Positions 23,043 to 27,897 of a DNA stretch of 27,897 bases are shown here, one piece after another. The stretch spans positions 1 through 27,897 of the forward strand of contig CAZSPZ010000023.1 of NCBI GenBank assembly GCA_964608965.1. Reading direction: 5' to 3'. Origin of the DNA: UBA10908 sp964608965 (GTDB lineage: Bacteria > Bacillota > Clostridia > Peptostreptococcales > Anaerovoracaceae). Each line of letters begins with the position of its first letter. The first letter of the stretch is position 1. Both the position numbers and the translations under genes were made by a program. The notes beneath the pieces are model-generated. The model was not told the DNA's origin, made no database searches, and worked only from the letters and a program-made list of their open reading frames with translations.

Positions 23043-23687
23043 ATGACAAAAGAAGAAGTCTTAAAACTGGCCTTTGATTCGGTTGTGGATTGCGATGAAG
23101 ATATGGCTAACCAAGCCCTAAGCACAGGCGACGAGGCCGGATTGGCTCCGTTGGTCCTTTTGACGGAAGGCTTTGGCGCCGGAATAAAGCATTTAGGGGA
23201 TTTATTCGGACGAGGAGAAATTTTTCTTCCGGAACTGATATTTTCCACAGAAATCATGAAGCTCGCTGCCGATGCAATAGAAACCAAACTTGGCAGCGAT
23301 TATGCTCAAACCAAGGGCAAAATGGTAATCGGCACAGTGGAAGGTGATGTCCATGATATCGGAAAAGGCATCGTAGCCGCTTTGGTGAAATCCAACGGAG
23401 TCGAGGTGTTCGACTTAGGCAGAGAAGTTCCGGCAGACGCTTTTATTCAAAAAGTCATCGAAACAGGAGCGGGTTTTGTCGGAAGCAGCGCCCTTTTGAC
23501 CACAACGATGACTGTTCAAAAAGAAATTGAAAAAAAGCTGCAGGAAGCCGGTTTACGCGATAAGGTCAAAACTTTGATAGGCGGAGCGCCTGTCACGCAG
23601 CGATGGGCAGACAGAATCGGAGCGGATTGCTATTGCGAAGATGCATCCGATACGGTTGATTATATTTTAGGACAGTTGGAAAATTAG
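23043..23687 (+). CDS. mtbC: Dimethylamine corrinoid protein
   Basis: The 214-residue protein binds a corrinoid and carries the methyl group taken from dimethylamine by MtbB. It has the helical cap domain (LVLLTEGFGAGIKHLGDLFGRGEIFLPEL), the cobalt-ligand motif DVHDIGKGI (His104) and the Rossmann features VGSSALLTTTM and IGGAPVT. It could serve monomethyl- or trimethylamine in other settings; the adjacent mtbB decides for dimethylamine. ATG 23043 follows GAAGGGA. The stop TAG (23685-23687) is in frame with both possible mtbB starts (23694 and 23703) with no other stop between, which matters because this genome reads UAG as pyrrolysine. Confidence 0.93.
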   Translation: MTKEEVLKLAFDSVVDCDEDMANQALSTGDEAGLAPLVLLTEGFGAGIKHLGDLFGRGEIFLPELIFSTEIMKLAADAIETKLGSDYAQTKGKMVIGTVEGDVHDIGKGIVAALVKSNGVEVFDLGREVPADAFIQKVIETGAGFVGSSALLTTTMTVQKEIEKKLQEAGLRDKVKTLIGGAPVTQRWADRIGADCYCEDASDTVDYILGQLEN

Positions 23688-23702
23688 GGAGGTATGGATT
23701 TT

Positions 23703-25106
23703 ATGGATCAAAAGAAATACTTTACCCGAATGGGAGACGGCTCCATCGTTTATATGACTGCCGACGAAATATGGGCAGACTTGCGGGATGGGATGGCTGA
23801 TGCTGTAGATCGAGGCAAAATTCCGCCTTTGTCCGAGGAAGAGTTACAAAAGATTTTTGACATTGTAACGATGCCTGGCGGTGTCGTCGGCGTAAATCCC
23901 ATCGATGCGGTTGTAACCACTTCGGATTCGGGTTCAGACAAAATCCCCACAAAATGCGGCATTCCTATCAGCAGAGATACGACAGCTATGATACATGAGC
24001 GTGTCCTTGGGTGCGACAGTGTTGATATCGGAAATCCCGATTACAACTACAAAACCGCAAAAGGAATTGCAAAGCGAGAGGCAGGCATTCTCAAACTCGC
24101 CTTGGACAGGACGACCATACCACTTTACTACGGAGCGATGCCCAACCTTGGTTTCTATACAAAACCGGACGGCCCCGTCGATAATTGGGCGGAACTTCTT
24201 CCTCAAGGTAAAATCAAGGAAGCTCTTGCCGCGCAGGAAGAGGCAGTCGAACATTCCGTAAACGATATTATGTCCCTGGCAAAACAAACGCACGAAGTCG
24301 GTGCTGATGCCATTGAGCTTGACACATGCGGCGCAGCAGGTGACGCTGATTTTCTGGCAGCGCTTAAGGCTTGCGAGAAAATCACAAAAACTTACCCCGA
24401 TATGCCTGTGATTATCGGTATGGCCGGCGAGTTTGTGCTCGGCATGCATGGAAAACTGGAATATGACGGCGTTCGATTGGCAGGCCTTTATCCTCACAAG
24501 CAGGTAAAGTTGGCCGAAAAAGCCGGAGCTTCGATATTCGGACCGGTCGTGAATACGAATTGCAGTGAATCTTTTCCGTGGAATATCGCACGTGTTTGCA
24601 CATTTATAAAAGCTACGGTAGAAGCTTCAAGCATACCCATTCATGCAGATGTGGGGATGGGCGTATGCGGTATTCCGATGTGCGAGAACGTTCCTGCGGA
24701 TGTGGTTACCAGGGCAGACAAATGCTTAATTGAAATTTGCCGCCTGGACGGATTGTAGGTAGGCGTAGGTGATCCACTGGGCATGGAAGCGGCTCATTCG
24801 GTAGCTTCCAGTATGGGCGGTGTCCGTACCACAGGCGATATGGTTATGCGCCTTCAGCTCAGTAAAAAGATGAGAATAAACGAAGCGAAGCAGTATGTGG
24901 CCGATAAACTCGGTTTAACGCTGGAGGAGATTTGCGACGTGGTCACCATGTCAGAAGTCCGCGAGGAGCGAGGCTTTGGGCTGGGACACCAGGAGCCCTG
25001 TACCGAGTCTACCATGGGAATGGAAGCAAAGTTCAGGATCGCCGAAGCATTGGATATTCGAATCAACTCTGTGGAAAGATTTAAAAGGCATGCGGGAATA
25101 AAATAA
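23703..25106 (+). CDS. mtbB: Dimethylamine methyltransferase with in-frame UAG (pyrrolysine)
   Basis: MtbB moves a methyl group from dimethylamine to the corrinoid of MtbC, using pyrrolysine to activate the amine. The frame runs to TAG at 24756-24758 in EICRLDGL-O-VGVGDPLGMEAAHS, which is the known Pyl position of MtbB. It continues to TAA at 25104-25106 with the normal C terminus (VVTMSEVREERGFGLGHQEP). Pyl is at residue 352 from ATG 23703, or 355 from ATG 23694. The first ATG is only one base from the GGGAGG site, so the second is preferred. The N-terminal YFTRMGDGSIVYMTADEIWADLRDGM is also typical. The whole protein is about 467 residues, the family size. Confidence 0.96.
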
Positions 25107-25165
25107 TACAGCAAGGAGTTGTATTGTTATCCGGCGGAGTCTTAAAATTCAACGCAGTGTAATTT

Positions 25166-25198
25166 AAGGGTGGTATTGCAGAATGCCACCCTTTTTTT
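25166..25198 (+). terminator. Terminator between mtbB and the activator gene
   Basis: AAGGGTGGTATT (25166-25177) and AATGCCACCCTT (25182-25193) pair over 12 bp with one G-U, then the T run continues to 25198. The next gene starts 20 bp later with no clear promoter, so this probably lowers expression of the downstream genes relative to mtbCB. Confidence 0.88.
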
Positions 25199-25217
25199 CA
25201 AAAATACGGGGGGAAGC

Positions 25218-26603
25218 ATGGGCGGCACAAAAAATTGCATATTCGGCGGTACATGCCAGGAATGCGGTCGGTGTGAGTCGCTTGGCATAGATACCCGCAA
25301 AGAACAAATCACGCTTTTACCCGAAGGATTTTTGCGCAGTATACCAACGGGTCATCAAGACGGGTATGGCGTGGCTTTTGATATCGGAACAACCACGGTG
25401 GTAGGGCTTATATGGGATTTGCAGGATCATAAATTACTTGGCATTTCATCGCGGTCCAACCCGCAGAGCGCATATGGTCAGGATGTGATATCCAGAATCG
25501 CTTTCTGCATGGAGGATGCCGGCGGATTGAACGTACTCAACCGGCTGATGATCGACTGCTTAAATGAGATGATACACTGCCTTACAAAAGATCTTCCCGG
25601 AAAAAAATTGGAAGCTGTCGTCGCTGTGGGCAATACAACGATGTGCCACTTCCTCTTATCCAAAGACCCATCCACTCTGGCGCGATCACCTTTTCAACCT
25701 GCGTACAGCGGATCAGTCAATGTAAATGCCAAAGATGCAGGCATAAAGGCGTCTTCGGATGCGCGGCTTTGGGTATTGCCGGGTATTGCCGGATATGTCG
25801 GCGCTGATATCACTGCCGGGATTATGGCAACTGATCTGTTAAAAACCAAAGGAACAACGCTTTATATCGATATCGGAACAAACGGCGAAATTGTTGTAGC
25901 TTCGGATGGGATGATTACAGCATGCTCCACTGCCGCAGGCCCTGCATTCGAAGGAGCTTGTATCTGTTGTGGCATGAGAGCTACAACCGGCGCTGTGGAA
26001 AAAGTTGAAATCACTGATTCTGATGTCTTGTGCCGTGTGATTTCAGATGCGCAGCCTTGTGGTATTTGCGGATCGGGACTTATTGATGCCGTGGCGCAAA
26101 TGTTAAACCGGGGTATCATAAACTATACAGGCAGAATGTTAAAGCCGGAAGAAGCGTCGGAACAACTTCCTTCTTTCCTTGCAAAACGCATTCGTATTTC
26201 CGAAAATGGCCCGGAATTCTCGCTGACAGAACATGTTTTTATAAGTCAACAAGACGTTCGAGAGGTGCAATTGGCAAAAGGTGCGATTTTAGCGGGCGCA
26301 ACTTTACTGTTGGCAGAAGTCGGCAAACGTCCCGACGAGTTGGATGCGATCTTAATCGCCGGGGCTTTCGGCAATTATATTGATAAAGTGAGTGCTTTAA
26401 AGATCGGACTTTTCCCGCCCGTCGAACATGAAAAAATAACGAGCGTCGGAAATGCTGCCGGAGTCGGCGCGTGTATGGCACTCTTGTCGAAAGACTCCGC
26501 AATCCTGGCCGAATCGATCCCTCCCTCCGTCAGGCACATCAATCTGTCCACGCATCCCGATTTTGAACATTGTTATGCAAGGAGCATGCATTTCCCCAAA
26601 TGA
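25218..26603 (+). CDS. ASKHA-domain corrinoid reductive activator (RamA/RACo-like)
   Basis: This 461-residue protein belongs to the ATP-dependent activators that reduce inactive Co(II) corrinoid proteins such as MtbC. The ASKHA ATPase core starts at about residue 53 (AFDIGTTTVVGLIWD). It continues with VGNTTMCHFLL, YIDIGTNGEIV, STAAGPAFEGA, CGICGSGLIDAVAQML and IAGAFGNYID. In place of the usual complete [2Fe-2S] ferredoxin domain, the N terminus has only a short segment with C-x5-C-x2-C-x2-C (Cys7, 13, 16, 19). ATG 25218 follows GGGGGGA. The TGA overlaps the next gene's ATG by four bases, so the two are translationally coupled. Confidence 0.9.
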   Translation: MGGTKNCIFGGTCQECGRCESLGIDTRKEQITLLPEGFLRSIPTGHQDGYGVAFDIGTTTVVGLIWDLQDHKLLGISSRSNPQSAYGQDVISRIAFCMEDAGGLNVLNRLMIDCLNEMIHCLTKDLPGKKLEAVVAVGNTTMCHFLLSKDPSTLARSPFQPAYSGSVNVNAKDAGIKASSDARLWVLPGIAGYVGADITAGIMATDLLKTKGTTLYIDIGTNGEIVVASDGMITACSTAAGPAFEGACICCGMRATTGAVEKVEITDSDVLCRVISDAQPCGICGSGLIDAVAQMLNRGIINYTGRMLKPEEASEQLPSFLAKRIRISENGPEFSLTEHVFISQQDVREVQLAKGAILAGATLLLAEVGKRPDELDAILIAGAFGNYIDKVSALKIGLFPPVEHEKITSVGNAAGVGACMALLSKDSAILAESIPPSVRHINLSTHPDFEHCYARSMHFPK

Positions 26604-27358
26604 ATGATGATTGCATCCTACAATTGAATGAAGCTGAACTATATCCTATAGCAAAAAAATACTTTATGGATTATAGCGGCCTTGATGCGTCCAAGGAAAA
26701 GCACAGACGTATGATATCGACAGCTGAAAAAGTAAGATTGGACGGGTTGTTGGGCATCAATGTACGTGCTGTAGTTTCTCGCTGGGATGGCGAATGTATC
26801 TCGAATGGCAAACTGGAAAAAGAGGGGACCGCTTTGGAATGCCGGGCGTTTTCCCAAATACCCGACGGAAGCATCAGGCAAATTTATGCGTTTGCCGTCA
26901 CTGCGGGCGAATGTCTTTATAATGATGATGATCCGATCACCAATCAACTTTTTGCCGATACTTGGGGAACTGCGTACGTTGATGTGGCAAGAATGCTTTT
27001 GGAAAAAGCATTTAAAGAGGAGATGGCGTTAAACTTTAAAGGGCAGAATGTATCGCTTTCGGCTCATTTCGGTCCAGGTTTTTATGGGATGCCCATAACG
27101 GAAAACATTACGCTTTGCAGGTTACTGTCTGCAGACTCCATTGGAATCCATACAAAAGACAGCGGGTTGATGATTCCGAACCCGTCTAAAGGCGGAATCG
27201 GAATCAGATTAANNNNNNNNNNGGTCTTTATTTCGTAACGTGCGACGAGCAAAGCCTTCCCAAACAATCCTGTGAACAATGTGTGGGAAATGCAGCAGGT
27301 TGTTCGTATTGTATGTCCGAAAACAGCAGAAGAAGCAAATAACACAATAAAGGCATAT
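26600..27358 (+). CDS. MetH activation domain-like protein, broken by an assembly gap
   Basis: The protein starts at ATG 26600, overlapping the TGA of the activator gene. Residues such as TAEKVRLDGLLGIN, LFADTWGTAYVDVARMLLEKA and SLSAHFGPGFYGMPITENI resemble the B12-dependent methionine synthase activation domain found in small proteins beside corrinoid methyltransferases. Ten N (27213-27222) interrupt it. Beyond them the family-like C terminus GLYFVTCDEQ, then CEQC and CSYCMSENSRRSK, continues to TAA at 27356-27358, but in another frame, because the N count is arbitrary. The true gene is therefore probably intact, about 250 residues. The late cysteines may bind a metal or cluster. Its role is presumably in corrinoid reactivation. 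Confidence 0.82.
27213..27222. other. Assembly gap (10 N)
   Basis: A second placeholder of ten N lies inside the MetH-activation-like gene. The frames on the two sides do not agree with a true gap of exactly ten bases. Confidence 0.98.
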
Positions 27359-27392
27359 GCAAAATTGGTGTAGTCAGAAACAGGAGAATGCA

Positions 27393-27897
27393 ATGGTTTT
27401 ATTCACAACAACCCAAAAGGAAAGATTGGCGGAATTGTCAGCAGATGAAAGCCTTCAGCAGGCCGAGTTTGAAAATGAGAATGCACGCAATGCCGCTTTC
27501 CAGCAAATTGAAAAGGGCTGGGTCGTAAAAAACCGCGACAACATCTGGGATTTGCTCCATGAACGTCACGAACCCATTCTTTTGAGCACGCAGCATGTGC
27601 TCGAGAATTGGTTAAAAAAAACGGAAGCGTTTACGCAAGTCGCCACTCCCTCGATTATTACGGGCGATATGCTTAAAAAAATGAACATCAACGAAGACAG
27701 CGACCTTTCCGATCAGGTGTTTTGGTTAAGCGGAAATAAATGCTTGCGTCCGATGCTGGCACCCAATCTTTACGTCATGATGCGGGAATTGAAGCGGATA
27801 AGCGGTGAACCCGTCAAAATATTTGAATGCGGTTCATGTTTTCGCAAAGAATCGCAGGGATCTCAACATCTCAACGAGTTCACCATGTTAAATCTTG
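27393..27897 (+). CDS. pylSc: Pyrrolysyl-tRNA synthetase catalytic (C-terminal) subunit, partial
   Basis: The frame opens at ATG 27393 behind CAGGAG and runs off the right edge after 168 codons. LRPMLAPNLYVMMRELKR, then IFECGSCFRKES and GSQHLNEFTMLNL are the class II synthetase motif 2 region and amide pocket of PylS. The N-terminal ERLAELSADESLQQAEFENENARNAAFQQIE matches the start of stand-alone bacterial PylSc, which lacks the tRNA-binding N-terminal domain (encoded separately as pylSn in bacteria). The enzyme charges tRNA-Pyl (anticodon CUA) with pyrrolysine for UAG decoding in MtbB. The rest of the pyl genes should follow outside the window. Confidence 0.95.
   Translation, partial: MVLFTTTQKERLAELSADESLQQAEFENENARNAAFQQIEKGWVVKNRDNIWDLLHERHEPILLSTQHVLENWLKKTEAFTQVATPSIITGDMLKKMNINEDSDLSDQVFWLSGNKCLRPMLAPNLYVMMRELKRISGEPVKIFECGSCFRKESQGSQHLNEFTMLNL

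Noticed and set aside
24783..25106. Separate short gene after mtbB, or mtbB as a pseudogene
   Set aside because: The TAG lies exactly at the family's pyrrolysine position and the reading frame continues with the conserved C terminus.
1..27897. tRNA-Pyl gene in the window
   Set aside because: I looked for the CTCTAA-type anticodon arm and a matching acceptor stem. The one CTCTAAAT match (near 17053) is inside the lipoprotein gene with no tRNA fold around it.
1..27897. CRISPR array, insertion sequence or prophage
   Set aside because: No regularly spaced repeats, no transposase or integrase genes and no terminal inverted repeats were found. The ParB-like fragment is best explained by assembly error.

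Overview
The window looks like a chromosomal segment of a strictly anaerobic, moderate-GC Gram-positive bacterium of the Clostridia type. The evidence is strong AGGAGG ribosome binding sites, a glycine reductase operon, an ECF-type thiamine transporter subunit behind a TPP riboswitch, a lipobox lipoprotein and low-GC-type terminators. Two runs of exactly ten N show that it is a scaffolded, probably metagenomic, assembly. I cannot name the species.

Layout. (1) 1-517: the 3' part of a cysteine-rich iron-sulfur protein. (2) 583-5472: a complete selenocysteine (Sec) decoding set: selA, tRNA-Sec, selD on the minus strand (itself a selenoprotein with an in-frame UGA) and selB. selB carries an assembly scar: ten N plus about 120 bp that look like the start of a ParB-like gene from another contig. 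(3) 5505-13193: a glycine reductase operon behind a tandem glycine riboswitch and terminator: grdX, grdE, grdB (UGA), trxB, trxA, grdA (UGA) and one long gene that fuses GrdC and GrdD. (4) 13273-16396: a near-consensus promoter, TPP riboswitch and thiT, then a DedA protein, a metallo-beta-lactamase-fold hydrolase and an MgtC-like protein. (5) 16503-18269: a beta-helix lipoprotein. (6) 18393-22255: a decarboxylase, LysA-like protein and ferredoxin-aldo/keto reductase operon. (7) 22269-22817, minus strand: a YbaK/ProX-type deacylase. (8) 22951-27897: a pyrrolysine (Pyl) and methylamine region: corrinoid protein mtbC, dimethylamine methyltransferase mtbB with an in-frame UAG, an ASKHA corrinoid activator, a MetH-activation-like protein broken by the second N run, and the start of the pyrrolysyl-tRNA synthetase catalytic subunit (pylSc).

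The cell therefore recodes both UGA (Sec) and UAG (Pyl). SelA, SelD, tRNA-Sec and SelB supply Sec to SelD, GrdB and GrdA. Glycine reductase then makes acetyl phosphate from glycine with electrons from TrxB and TrxA. MtbB passes methyl groups from dimethylamine to MtbC, and the ASKHA protein keeps the corrinoid reduced. tRNA-Pyl and pylBCD are not in the window and would be expected beyond its right edge.

The points most worth a second look are: the GrdC-GrdD fusion; UAG as the ordinary terminator of nine genes in an apparent Pyl-decoding genome; three operon junctions (grdE/grdB, decarboxylase/lysA-like, mtbC/mtbB) where the upstream gene ends in UAG in frame with the next start codon, so suppression would fuse the two proteins; a clean SECIS-like hairpin in selD; and the chimeric insert in selB.
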